DNA from: Lentibacillus salicampi
Lineage (GTDB): Bacteria; Bacillota; Bacilli; Bacillales; Amphibacillaceae
Direction of reading: 5' to 3'
Length of the DNA: 50,093 bases
Assembly (NCBI RefSeq): GCF_004565465.1
Contig: NZ_SRHY01000023.1
Span: 1 to 50,093 of the forward strand
Positions 8,005 to 16,669 of this stretch are shown piece after piece. The notes beneath the pieces were generated by a model, which was not told the DNA's origin, did no database searches, and saw nothing but the letters and a program-made list of their open reading frames with translations. Positions within the stretch are counted from its first letter, which is position 1; each line of letters opens with the position of its first letter. The position numbers and the translations under genes were made by a program.

Positions 8005-9153
8005 ATGAACCAGGAAGAAGCCACATCATTTTTACAAGACATCATTCAAATCAAAAGTGTCAATCCTCCAGGAAACGAAACAGAAGTTGCTCAAAAGCTA
8101 AAAACCCTCTTTGATAAACATGGTATCGAGACTGAATTGGTTGAATACGACGAAAACCGGACCAATTTAATTGCGCATTTAAAAGGTAAAGAAGACGGCC
8201 CTGTCCTCGGACTCACCGGACATATGGACGTTGTTCCGACGGGAGAAATTGAATGGCAACATGATCCTTTTGGAGCCGAAGAAGAGGACGGTAAAATCTA
8301 TGGGCGCGGAGCCTGTGACATGAAAAGCGGCCTCGTTGCCTGTGCGCTGGCGATGGTATCGCTAAAAGAAGAAGGCCTTCCCGAAAAAGGTGAGATCACC
8401 CTGTTAGCGACAGTTGGTGAAGAAGCTGGGGCTGTTGGTTCGAAACAGCTGACAGAAAAAGGCTATGCAGATGCGTTGGATGCTCTGATTATCGCAGAAC
8501 CTACAAGAAATGAAATTAAGATCGCCCATAAAGGAGCACTTTGGCCACAAATCATTGCTTACGGCAAAACGGCTCATGGATCAATGCCCGAGGTGGGTGT
8601 AAACGCCATTGTTCATATGAATGAAATTACCCATGCAATTTTAGGCGAAAAATTTGAATTACAATACGAAGAAGATGAGCTATTAGGAGCACCGACCTAC
8701 AGCATCGATGTTATTAAAGGCGGCTCCAACACAAATGTCGTCCCTGACCAATGTTTTATCAATATGGACATGCGGACCGTCCCTTCTCAGGATCACAGCC
8801 AAATTATCCAGCAACTGGAACAGGTGATCGAAACCGTTAAGACGACATACCCGGATCTTCATGCTGAAATCCGCATCCTGAACGATCAGTCACCTGTCAA
8901 AACGTCTGCTGAAGATTCCTTTGTTAAACTTGTACAACGTGTCGTGAATGTAGATGGATCGGCAGAACTTGGAGGAATAACGGCCTACTCGGACGGTTCT
9001 CAATTTATACATGCTAAGAACGAATTCCCCATAGTTGTATTAGGACCCGGGGAAACATCAACCGCCCATCAGCCTGATGAGTACGTTGAAATCGATAAAT
9101 ACCTGGACAGTATTAACCTTTATAAGGCAATTGCCACGAAATTTTTGGCATGA
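8005..9153 (+). CDS. M20 family metallopeptidase (ArgE/DapE-like deacylase), copy 1
   Basis: Zinc-dependent amidohydrolase of the acetylornithine deacetylase / succinyl-diaminopimelate desuccinylase group; the true substrate cannot be read from sequence. The 382 residues contain GHMDVVPTG (metal His and Asp), GRGACDMKSG (bridging Asp), GEEAG (catalytic Glu pair) and the dimerisation domain with the conserved GSNTNVVPD. A GAGGTGATAACAT leader with AGGTG precedes the ATG. Copy 2 at 10433-11584 is very similar, and part of the two genes is identical at DNA level. A TRIC-type membrane protein lies between them on the other strand. It is not next to lysine or arginine biosynthesis genes, so a catabolic or salvage role is as likely. 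Confidence 0.88.
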   Translation: MNQEEATSFLQDIIQIKSVNPPGNETEVAQKLKTLFDKHGIETELVEYDENRTNLIAHLKGKEDGPVLGLTGHMDVVPTGEIEWQHDPFGAEEEDGKIYGRGACDMKSGLVACALAMVSLKEEGLPEKGEITLLATVGEEAGAVGSKQLTEKGYADALDALIIAEPTRNEIKIAHKGALWPQIIAYGKTAHGSMPEVGVNAIVHMNEITHAILGEKFELQYEEDELLGAPTYSIDVIKGGSNTNVVPDQCFINMDMRTVPSQDHSQIIQQLEQVIETVKTTYPDLHAEIRILNDQSPVKTSAEDSFVKLVQRVVNVDGSAELGGITAYSDGSQFIHAKNEFPIVVLGPGETSTAHQPDEYVEIDKYLDSINLYKAIATKFLA

Positions 9154-9159
9154 TCTTTT

Positions 9160-9580
9160 ATAGTTACAGTTAGCTGCCTGCTAGTGGTTTATTTAGATAA
9201 AGATATTGGGACAAAAGTATAGCATCTAAGAAAAGCGCGGGGCGCCCGTTTAGCAACGTACAAACTGGAGCACTTCGCAATGAGATAAAGGAAACATGCC
9301 CCTGCATCAGGGGTATGCCGACGTTGGCCGGCAAGGCCGTTCTTAGTCGGCCTTCCTTTATCAAGAAGAACCGATGTTGACTTATCGTAGTGGAGGAGTG
9401 TGAAGTTTGGGGCTGCGCTAAAGCTCGCCCCACCAAAAGATCTGCTATTGCTGGGCGCTGGCCGGCTAAGTTCGGCACGTCCTGTGCCAACGCCGGCACT
9501 AGTACGTCCTGTACGTCGAAGCTGGACATGGCTATTGCTGACAAAGAGCTTCATATAGCCGGAAATTTATACTTTCTTAT
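9160..9580. repeat. GC-rich structured intergenic element
   Basis: After the M20 stop codon comes a 400-nt segment of clearly higher GC than its surroundings with several self-complementary blocks (for example GCGCGGGGCGCCCG near 9235-9250, GGCCGGCAAGGCCG near 9325-9340, and GGGCTGCGCTAAAGC...GCCCC around 9410-9430). No credible protein is encoded. From memory it resembles an intergenic repeat family of Bacillaceae genomes, but only one copy is in this window, so repeat status is unverified. Confidence 0.5.
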
Positions 9581-9691
9581 CTTTTAAAATAAAAATCTGA
9601 ACAGATTCTAAAATTTCTCTAAGGAATTTTACATCATTATCCGGATTGTTGCTTGATAAAAACACTTTTGTCCCGGCCCGATTTCGTTTTG

Positions 9692-10303
9692 TCATGATGA
9701 TACGGAATGCCGGGGTAATCGCCATTTGAAACGGACCGAGCACATTCTTAATGTAACAATCATGACAAACAGCACACCTGCTGCCCACGGTCCCTGGACG
9801 AAACCGAGACCAATCATTAAACCGCCAAGTGTCGCCCAAAGCGCATAAATCTCTTTTCGGAATATCATTGGCTTACGTCCTGCAAACACATCCCGGATCA
9901 TCCCCCCGCCACAGCCCGTCAAGGTCGCTGCAACAAGAACAGCACTTAACGGTGCATCAATTCCAACAGCACTCATTGCCCCTTGTATGGCAAATGAAGC
10001 TAACCCGATCGCATCAAAAAAGATGCCCCATTTATTCCAATATCGAATCCACCACCGGTCGGGAATTAAAAAGACAACAATAATCGTGATAAAGACAGCA
10101 ACAACTAAATCCCCCTGTGTCCAGATCGGACCGGATTCAATCGGAATACCAATTAATAAATTGCGGATGGTGCTGCCTCCATAAGCTGTTGTAAACCCCA
10201 GAACCAGAACGCCAACGATATCAAAATCCTCTTCCATGGCAATAAGAGCACCACTAATCGCAAAAGCAATAGTCCCGATAATATTAAGAATTTCCCATGT
10301 CAT
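9692..10303 (-). CDS. TRIC/UPF0126 family membrane protein (YicG-like)
   Basis: A 203-residue integral membrane protein with about seven hydrophobic segments and two halves carrying the family's repeats: GTIAFAISGALIAMEE with GGSTIRNLL, then GLASFAIQGAMSA with GCGGGMIRDV. Some bacterial members transport glycine or act as cation channels; which applies here is unknown. I start at ATG 10303 (MTWEIL), preceded by AAAGGAAGAG; an upstream extension has no ribosome binding site and reads as non-coding. It sits convergent to one M20 gene and divergent from the other. Another frame at 9567-9700 (ending QIFILKDKKV) looks partly coding and may be a small remnant. Confidence 0.85.
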   Translation of the reverse strand: MTWEILNIIGTIAFAISGALIAMEEDFDIVGVLVLGFTTAYGGSTIRNLLIGIPIESGPIWTQGDLVVAVFITIIVVFLIPDRWWIRYWNKWGIFFDAIGLASFAIQGAMSAVGIDAPLSAVLVAATLTGCGGGMIRDVFAGRKPMIFRKEIYALWATLGGLMIGLGFVQGPWAAGVLFVMIVTLRMCSVRFKWRLPRHSVSS

Positions 10304-10432
10304 CGCGCTTCTCTTCCTTTTTTTGTTTATTATAATTCTACGGCTGTCATTTATACAAATCTTGAAGGTTATACCACCTAATTTTTTGTTAACATGAAAA
10401 ATAAAGGATAAACTAATGTGAGAGGTGATTAC

Positions 10433-11584
10433 ATGAACCAGGAACAAGCCACATCATTTTTACAAGACATCATTAAGATTAAAAGCGTCAATCCTCCAGG
10501 AAACGAAACAGAAGTTGCTCAAAAGCTAAAAACCCTCTTCGATGAACATGGTATCGAGACTGAATTGGTTGAATACGATGAAAACCGGGCCAATTTAATT
10601 GCGCATTTAAAAGGTAAAGAAGACGGCCCTGTCCTCGGACTCACCGGACATATGGACGTTGTTCCGACGGGAGAAATTGAATGGCAACATGATCCTTTTG
10701 GAGCCGAAGAAGAGGACGGTAAAATCTATGGGCGCGGAGCCTGTGACATGAAAAGCGGCCTTGTTGCCTGTGCGCTGGCAATGATTTCGCTGAAAGAAAA
10801 AGGCCTTCCGGAAAAAGGCGAGGTTACCTTGTTAGCGACAGTTGGTGAAGAGGCGGGAGCTGTTGGTGCCCATCAGCTGACGAAAAAAGGTTATGCTGAA
10901 CAGCTGGATGCCCTGATCGTCGCGGAACCAACGCAAAATCACATCAAGATCGCCCACAAAGGAGCGTTATGGCCGCAAATTACGACATATGGTAAAACGG
11001 CTCATGGTTCAATGCCGGATATGGGAACGAATGCCGTGACGCATATGAATGAGATTATCCATAGGTTATCAGGAGACACATTTGAATTAAAATACAAGGA
11101 AGATGAAATGCTCGGTGGACCAACCTATAGCATTAACGTCATTGAAGGGGGCTCCAACACGAACGTTGTCCCGGACCAATGTTTCGTAAACATGGACATT
11201 CGGACGGTCCCTTCCCAGGATCACAAACAAATTATCAAACAAATCGAACAAGTGATACAGTCTGTAAAAGAAAAATACCCTGATCTTAAAACGGACATTC
11301 GGATACTGAACGACCAAACTTCTGTGAAGACTTCAAGTGAAGACCCTTTTGTTAAGTTGGTGCAAAACACCGTTGAATTCTTAGGCGGGACAACAACACT
11401 TGGCGGAATGACTGGCTATACAGATAGCTCACAATTCGCACACGCGGCCAAAACGTTCCCCATTATTGTATTGGGCCCCGGAGACACATCGGTTGCCCAT
11501 CAGCCGGACGAATATGTTGAAGTCGCTGAATACTTCAATAGCATTCAGCTCTATGAGGAAATCGCAAAGAACTTTTTAACATAA
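10433..11584 (+). CDS. M20 family metallopeptidase (ArgE/DapE-like deacylase), copy 2
   Basis: 383-residue paralogue of the gene at 8005-9153 with the same motif series: GHMDVVPTG, GRGACDMKSG, GEEAG and GSNTNVVPD. I choose ATG 10433, aligned with copy 1 and preceded by GAGAGGTGATTAC. Identity is extreme in the first 360 bp (a block of roughly 165 bp from about 10594 has no differences from copy 1) and falls sharply afterwards, with many synonymous and amino acid changes. That pattern fits recent gene conversion. The ligand pocket region differs, so the copies may have distinct substrates. Confidence 0.88.
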   Translation: MNQEQATSFLQDIIKIKSVNPPGNETEVAQKLKTLFDEHGIETELVEYDENRANLIAHLKGKEDGPVLGLTGHMDVVPTGEIEWQHDPFGAEEEDGKIYGRGACDMKSGLVACALAMISLKEKGLPEKGEVTLLATVGEEAGAVGAHQLTKKGYAEQLDALIVAEPTQNHIKIAHKGALWPQITTYGKTAHGSMPDMGTNAVTHMNEIIHRLSGDTFELKYKEDEMLGGPTYSINVIEGGSNTNVVPDQCFVNMDIRTVPSQDHKQIIKQIEQVIQSVKEKYPDLKTDIRILNDQTSVKTSSEDPFVKLVQNTVEFLGGTTTLGGMTGYTDSSQFAHAAKTFPIIVLGPGDTSVAHQPDEYVEVAEYFNSIQLYEEIAKNFLT

Positions 11585-11775
11585 TTTCTTAACAGATAAA
11601 AGCTTGCTGATTGATTTCAATGTCCTGATTGTTCCCAAATTTCCCTGGTATAGCATCAGCATATATTGATACGCACCATCCGTTTTTTCAGTTCACGCAG
11701 GATAAAGCATACTCCTGTCTCTGTCACCATCTTATTCTAATCGAGTAAAATTTTCTCACCGGTTTTTACACACGC

Positions 11776-13179
11776 TCATTCGCCTGCTTCTTCTGGAGGA
11801 TGGGCTTTCTTTATAAAAAAGGCCAAAATGACGCCGACAACGGAAAGCACGGTGATGACGATAAAGGCAACATTCACGCCATGTATCATTGGATTTAAAA
11901 TGGTTGAATCCTGCTTCGCCCCTTCTCCCGTCATGGTCATGATCGTCACCAGAATTGCAGTCCCAATCGAAGCAGAGACCTGGCGCAACGTGTTATTCAT
12001 CGCTGTCCCATGCGCGATTAACTTTCGAGGTAATTGATTCAATCCAGCCGTGGTCACGGGCATCATGACCATGGACAATCCAAACATCCGGATCGCGTAA
12101 TAGATAATGAGATAAGCAAATGAAGTAGAATCTGTCAGGGTTGCAAATGGCACTGTCGTGAGCGCCATGATGCTTAACCCCGTAACCGCCAACCATTTGG
12201 CGCCAATCTTATCAAAAATACGTCCAGTAACCGGAGACATCAACCCCATGACCAGCGCCCCGGGTAAAATGGCCAACCCGGACTCCATCGCCGTAAATTC
12301 CCGCATATTTTGCATATAAAGCGGGAGCAACGTTTCGATTCCGATCAGCCCCATAAATGCAAGCATTCCAATGCCTGTCGTCAGTGTGAAAATAGAATAT
12401 TTAAATACCCTGAATTCCAGCATCGGATGGGAAAGTCGGAGTTGTCTTATAATAAACACAATCAAAGCAAACACACCTATGGTTAAGGTAAGAATAGTTA
12501 TAATATTTCCCCAACCAAAGTTTCCTGCACTGGTAAAGCCATAAAGCAATCCTCCAAAACCAAACGAAGATAGAATAATAGATGGAATATCGACTTTCGG
12601 ACGGGTCAGCTCTGTAACATTTTGCATGGCGCGTGTTGCAATGCCAATAAGCAAAAGGGCAATAGGTAAAATGACAAAGAACATGACACGCCAGGAATAC
12701 GCATTGATCAGCCAACCGGAGACTGTAGGACCGATAGCCGGAGCAAATTGAATAACCAGGCCCACCAGCCCCATCGCCGCACCACGCTTATGAACCGGAT
12801 ATATTAATAAAAAGACCGTTTGCATCAACGGCATCATCATCCCGGCACCGCCTGACTGAATAATCCGGCCAAATAAAAGAACGCTAAAGTTCGGTGCAAT
12901 CCCGGCAATCAATGTTCCTAAAGCAAAAATACTCATAGCCGAAATAAAGAGCTGACGCGTTGTAAAGCGTTCAATTAAAAAGGCTGTGACGGGAATCATC
13001 ACGCCATTGACAAGCATAAACACAGTTGTTAACCACTGGGCTGTATTGGCACTAACATGCATTTCGTTCATAATCGGCGGGATTGCTGTAATCATCGTCG
13101 TCTGATTTAAAATCGAAATAAATGCCCCGGCCAATAACAAGGCAACAATTGTATTTCTATTATAAACTTGGGATGTCAT
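11776..13179 (-). CDS. DHA2-type MFS multidrug exporter (EmrB/QacA subfamily)
   Basis: A 467-residue transporter expected to have 14 membrane helices and to expel drugs or other toxic compounds using the proton gradient. It opens with a helix containing LNQTTMITAIPPIM, followed by the motif GRIIQSGGAGMMMPLMQT (family motif C-like region) and a second conserved block PVTGRIFDKIGAKW. GAGGTGGG lies before the ATG. No export partner such as an EmrA adaptor is adjacent, as is usual in Gram-positives. A near-perfect 22-bp palindrome lies 40 bp upstream and is probably the binding site of a TetR-type repressor, but no regulator gene is next to it. Confidence 0.9.
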   Translation of the reverse strand: MTSQVYNRNTIVALLLAGAFISILNQTTMITAIPPIMNEMHVSANTAQWLTTVFMLVNGVMIPVTAFLIERFTTRQLFISAMSIFALGTLIAGIAPNFSVLLFGRIIQSGGAGMMMPLMQTVFLLIYPVHKRGAAMGLVGLVIQFAPAIGPTVSGWLINAYSWRVMFFVILPIALLLIGIATRAMQNVTELTRPKVDIPSIILSSFGFGGLLYGFTSAGNFGWGNIITILTLTIGVFALIVFIIRQLRLSHPMLEFRVFKYSIFTLTTGIGMLAFMGLIGIETLLPLYMQNMREFTAMESGLAILPGALVMGLMSPVTGRIFDKIGAKWLAVTGLSIMALTTVPFATLTDSTSFAYLIIYYAIRMFGLSMVMMPVTTAGLNQLPRKLIAHGTAMNNTLRQVSASIGTAILVTIMTMTGEGAKQDSTILNPMIHGVNVAFIVITVLSVVGVILAFFIKKAHPPEEAGE

Positions 13180-13218
13180 TCATACCCACCTCATTCTATC
13201 TTTAAAAAGAGACTTTTA

Positions 13219-13240
13219 TTATGATGAGTACTAATCATAA
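13219..13240. promoter_or_regulatory. Palindromic operator upstream of the MFS exporter
   Basis: A 22-bp palindrome, TTATGAT-N-AGTACT-N-ATCATAA, with only one non-complementary base pair, lies 40-61 bp before the exporter start codon. Its size and symmetry fit a TetR/QacR-type repressor. The cognate regulator is not in the neighbourhood. Confidence 0.6.
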
Positions 13241-13263
13241 CCTGTTTCCTATCTATTTGAAAA

Positions 13264-13309
13264 GCATGAAGCACCATTTCCAATTTTTTATAAGTAAAGT
13301 GCTTCATGC
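13264..13309. repeat. Inverted repeat with 11-bp perfect arms
   Basis: GCATGAAGCAC (13264-13274) and GTGCTTCATGC (13299-13309) are separated by 24 AT-rich bases. It could be a second regulatory site for the MFS gene or a transposon end; no T-run follows, so a terminator is less likely. Confidence 0.5.
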
Positions 13310-13449
13310 CCTGATCACTACATACCCTGAACAATGCCTATTAGGCAAGTCCAAGGTTCTTTCTTATTGCTATATAAAATTTAATGCTACGCGTAAATGT
13401 TCGGCCGCATAAAAATCCTTCTAGTCTTTGTATATATCTCCAAGTCTAT

Positions 13450-13740
13450 CTCCTTCCCTAATAAATTGCTGAATGTGAACAACAGCACACAACGCTCGCC
13501 ATCGAGGATCACGGCAGAGGAATTGATGCCAAAGACTTGCCGCGTATTTTTAACCGCGGTTTCACCTCTACAACTGCCCACCAGGACACCGCCTCTTCTG
13601 GTATGGGGCTCTATTTGGTTAAAAATGCGATGAATCCATTACACATTGAGATCAGCGTCTAATCCAACGTCGGAGAAGGCACGACATTTACATTAACATT
13701 TCCCAACAAAAATCAATTTGTTGCGATTACTGACATGTGA
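13450..13740 (+). pseudogene. Remnant of a BceS-type sensor histidine kinase (ATPase domain end)
   Basis: The frame reads TLAIEDHGRGIDAKDLPRIF, then GFTSTTAHQD, SGMGLYLVKNA and VGEGTTFTLTFP. These are the G1 and G2 boxes and the end of a histidine kinase of the intramembrane-sensing BceS/YxdK type. An in-frame TAA interrupts it (before SNVGEGTT) and the kinase N-terminus is missing. It is followed by the palindrome and the relic of its ABC transporter. Confidence 0.8.
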
Positions 13741-13760
13741 CAAGATTGTCACATGTCAGT
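13729..13760. promoter_or_regulatory. Perfect inverted repeat, likely BceR-type operator
   Basis: ACTGACATGTGACA is followed after AGAT by its exact reverse complement TGTCACATGTCAGT. A TGACA-N4-TGTCA core is what BceR-type response regulators bind upstream of their transporter genes. It lies 75 bp upstream of the ABC relic start, the expected place. A terminator role is less likely because no T-run follows. Confidence 0.65.
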
Positions 13761-13835
13761 ATCATTTGTTCGGTAAATTGAAGGAAAAATGGATGGAATA
13801 CGTTTATGATGGTGATAGTTCAAAGGAGTGAGGAC

Positions 13836-14181
13836 ATGATGTTACAAGCAATGAAAATTCATAAAAGCTTTGGAAACGTCGGCAGCGCGTGCGTTCATCC
13901 ACGAATCGAGTATCATTTTTGCGGATGAGCCGACTGGGGCCCTTGACTCGAAATCCGCGTCTGATCTATTAAATAAATTGAACACGTTAAACAAAACACG
14001 GGAGGAAACAATTATGATGGTCACCCACGATCCGGTTGCTGCCAGTTATTCCGGGCGCGTGATTTTTATCAAGGACGGTCAAATGTATACACAACTTAAC
14101 AAGGGTGACGAAACGCGGCAAACCTTTTTAAAAGACATCATGAAAACACAATATGTCCCTTATATGCGATGTTGGAGCTAA
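13836..14181 (+). pseudogene. Internally deleted BceA/YxdL-type ABC ATPase
   Basis: An intact start (AAAGGAGTGAGGAC then [15 protein letters not shown]) is joined out of frame to the C-terminal half: [10 protein letters not shown], then [17 protein letters not shown] (Walker B and D-loop) and [22 protein letters not shown] (H-loop). About 130 residues with the Walker A and Q-loop are missing. The end, FLKDIMKTQ, is close to the normal C-terminus and then diverges. The full protein would energise a peptide-antibiotic detoxification transporter. No BceB permease remains. Confidence 0.85.
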
Positions 14182-14189
14182 TCCTTATT

Positions 14190-15060
14190 AGGGAAAAGTT
14201 AGCAATAGGTAAGCCTTTGAGATTATCTCCAGGTTTTCCCCGCACTCTACACTCAATCTAACGATATGTACTAGATGATAAGTTCCTCGTTAACTTCAGA
14301 CAAGAGGAAAACTATCGCCCAAACAGAAAACGCTTGCCTGAAGCTCGCACTGTGTAAATCACACATTCCTACCCGATCGGCGCCATAAACGCTTGGAAAA
14401 CCATTGTTCCATTCGCTGGACTTGGGGCTTTTCCTCCACTTCCATTACAGAAGATTCACAGGTCGTACCCCTACCTTCACAAGGATAAATACCTTTCAGC
14501 ATATGCCTTATAGTACCGTTTCGGATGACAGTCCTTGTTTCAACGTCCCTTGCTTCCCAAATCCCTTACAACATAGCTATCCATACTGGACGTAGGTGCT
14601 TCCTTTAAGCCTGTGAGCTGGATACCGCCTTTGTTGTTCGGTATAGCGTGTTTCAGATGGCGCATTTTTACTCTACACCACTCACGCCATCGTTGGATGA
14701 CCCATAAGGTTTCCTTATGGCCAAACTTTAGACCCGTACATTCGGAAGTTCGTCAGTTCCCTTTCGCGAAAACATTCTCACCTTATCCAGTTTTTCAGCC
14801 GTGCGGCATATCCGTTGGCATACCTTCTCTTGTGGAGTGACTTCAGCCTTCGTTCTGCCGAATCCACCTGTTCTTCAGACCCCATAACCTGTCAATCATG
14901 ACGCATGCAGGAGTATTGACGGGAAGGTTCCGGGAAACATGGTTCCGTCATTCCCATCCTCCGTTGTAACGTTAGAATTTATTAAAATTCCCCGCATGTT
15001 CACGCTTCAAAGCGTTTATAGCGGAACTTGTCGCGCGCGCCCGTTTCCGGAAGATCCATT
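14190..15060 (-). mobile_element. Probable group II intron 5' portion without reverse transcriptase
   Basis: No gene fits these 870 nt on either strand. On the minus strand the sequence begins GCGCGACAAGTTCCGC and shows the many short helices, loops and AGCGTGAACATGCGGGG-type motifs that I associate with domain I-III of bacterial group II introns. It reaches a stretch GACCTGTGAATCTTC followed by ATGGAAGTGGAGG, the usual place where the intron-encoded maturase starts. The maturase frame ends after about 28 codons and the rest is absent. No domain V was seen here. Assignment relies on recall of intron sequence, not on a search. Confidence 0.55.
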
Positions 15061-15066
15061 CGTCAC

Positions 15067-15615
15067 TCATTTCTTATAATTTCTTTTCAAGAGACCCATG
15101 TAATTTGGCACTTTCTTTATTGTAAAGGTGGCTTTTAACGGAAAATAAATTAACTTGAAAACACCATATCCAAGTAGCCCCCCAAAGGTGTTTAGTACAA
15201 GATCATCCACATCAAAACTTCCGATAGAAAAAACGACTTGTAAACATTCCAAACATAAACTTAAACACAAGGATTGGGCTGACACGCCTATGAATGAAAT
15301 TTCTTTGGCCTTAGATAATAAAGATATGAAAAATCCAAATGGAATAAATATTACAATATTACCAACTAAATTGATTATATGATGGATAGATGGAGTCAGA
15401 AAATAATTGGATATGGTTTTAAATAGAATAAAATTCCCTGATTGCAACTGACCCAAGATATAATTGGGATCTCCCAGATTTCTCTGAAGTCTTGACATGA
15501 GAAAAGTAATATCAATCGAATCGAATTTGAACAGAATGGTTATGAATAAAGCATACACATACAAGGCAAATAATGCGTGTACCATAATGCTGTTCATTAA
15601 TTTCGTTCGTTTCAT
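15067..15615 (-). CDS. vanZ: VanZ family membrane protein
   Basis: A 182-residue protein with about five membrane segments. The VanZ signature is present: NLVGNIVIFIPFGF, then a conserved Glu and Gln (ECLQVVFSIG) followed by FDVDDLVLNTFGGLLGYG. VanZ proteins can raise teicoplanin or lipoglycopeptide tolerance, though the mechanism is unclear and most chromosomal members are untested. It is the last gene of a minus-strand series with a D,D-carboxypeptidase, a VanS-like kinase and a VanR-like regulator. 60 bp separate it from the carboxypeptidase, so it is probably co-transcribed. The gene stops just before the group II intron-like segment. Confidence 0.85.
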   Translation of the reverse strand: MKRTKLMNSIMVHALFALYVYALFITILFKFDSIDITFLMSRLQRNLGDPNYILGQLQSGNFILFKTISNYFLTPSIHHIINLVGNIVIFIPFGFFISLLSKAKEISFIGVSAQSLCLSLCLECLQVVFSIGSFDVDDLVLNTFGGLLGYGVFKLIYFPLKATFTIKKVPNYMGLLKRNYKK

Positions 15616-15675
15616 TCCACATCCCCACCATCTGCGACATAATTTTACCCGACCACATCAATGGACTTTCCCTTT

Positions 15676-16599
15676 CTATTCCGCCAACTGATCGAATCCA
15701 TAATCAAACAATTCTTTAGTCTCTTCAAATCTTGCTAGTTTAGACTGCGTTCCCATCACAACTGAAATCAAGCGTTCGTTTGACTGTTTCGCAGTACCCG
15801 TAAAGACGTAACCTGCTTTTCCTGTGTATCCCGTCTTCAAACCGTCTACCCCTGGATATTCAAGTTCAGGGAAGCCCCTGTTCGGTAACATCAAGTTGGT
15901 ACTATAATAACGATTTGGTTTCTTCCCATCCTGATTAAAAACCGCTACCGCCTTGTCGGAAACGTCAAGTACTTCCGGGTAGTTTCGGATTAGCTTTTGG
16001 GCGAGATGAGCCACATCCTTGGCTGACATCCGATTGCCCTCCGACGGGGATCCTGTTGGATAGAAATCACCCAGATCACTATTATTCAACCCTGTACTGT
16101 TCACAAAGCGGGTATGATCCAGTCCCATCGATTTGGCCGTTTCATTCATTTTTTCAACAAATTTCTTTTCTGTTCCGCCTATTTTTTCTGCCAGGGCAAT
16201 CGTGGCCCCGTTGGCTGAATGAATCGCCATCGCTTGATAAAGCTCCTTTACCGTATACGATGTACCTTTTTGTAAAGGGACATTGGAAAAGTTGGGATTG
16301 TTTGAGATGGTATAAACTTCATCACTAATTGGAACTTTACTTTGCCAGGATAATTGGTTTTGATCAATCGACTGAAGAACCAAATATTCCACCATGATTT
16401 TCGTCATGCTGGCTACCGGAAGTTGCTGGTCGACATTTTTTTCATATAAAATCTCCCCGTTGTCAAAATCCATCAAAATCGCTGCAGTGGGCTCGGGAGG
16501 AAAAAGTTGATTCAGCTTATCTTTCAATAGTGTAGACTGACTTGCCCAAAGCGTTACAAATAAAATGGCAATCATCAACAGAATGGTCTTTACTTTCAT
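15676..16599 (-). CDS. Serine D-alanyl-D-alanine carboxypeptidase (low-molecular-mass PBP)
   Basis: Removes the terminal D-Ala from peptidoglycan pentapeptides outside the membrane. One N-terminal membrane segment anchors it. SMTK at 64-67, SAN at 128-130 and KTG at about 253-255 are the three penicillin-binding motifs. At 307 residues it ends soon after the catalytic domain (LFDYGFDQLAE), so it lacks the C-terminal beta-sheet domain of DacA/DacF. Its place after vanRS and before vanZ suggests it serves the role VanY or VanXY plays in van clusters: removing the glycopeptide target. A 126-bp gap upstream holds a phased repeat likely bound by the regulator. Confidence 0.9.
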   Translation of the reverse strand: MKVKTILLMIAILFVTLWASQSTLLKDKLNQLFPPEPTAAILMDFDNGEILYEKNVDQQLPVASMTKIMVEYLVLQSIDQNQLSWQSKVPISDEVYTISNNPNFSNVPLQKGTSYTVKELYQAMAIHSANGATIALAEKIGGTEKKFVEKMNETAKSMGLDHTRFVNSTGLNNSDLGDFYPTGSPSEGNRMSAKDVAHLAQKLIRNYPEVLDVSDKAVAVFNQDGKKPNRYYSTNLMLPNRGFPELEYPGVDGLKTGYTGKAGYVFTGTAKQSNERLISVVMGTQSKLARFEETKELFDYGFDQLAE

Positions 16600-16669
16600 A
16601 TAACGTATTCTCCTTATCTATAATAACTGTCTATGTTTTATGATAAGGTTTGTTTTTCAAGTATCTTGA

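Noticed and set aside
9189..9587. Three overlapping open frames in the GC-rich element
   Set aside because: Open because of high GC; composition and lack of ribosome binding sites argue against coding.
11590..11775. Possible small remnant on the minus strand between the second M20 gene and the MFS gene (MVTETGVCFILREL..., then TDGAYQYMLMLYQG in another frame)
   Set aside because: Looks partly coding with a shift near a run of A, but no family was recognised and neither piece has a ribosome binding site.
13842..14024. Minus-strand 60-residue frame inside the ABC relic
   Set aside because: Antisense shadow; the plus strand carries clear Walker B and H-loop motifs.
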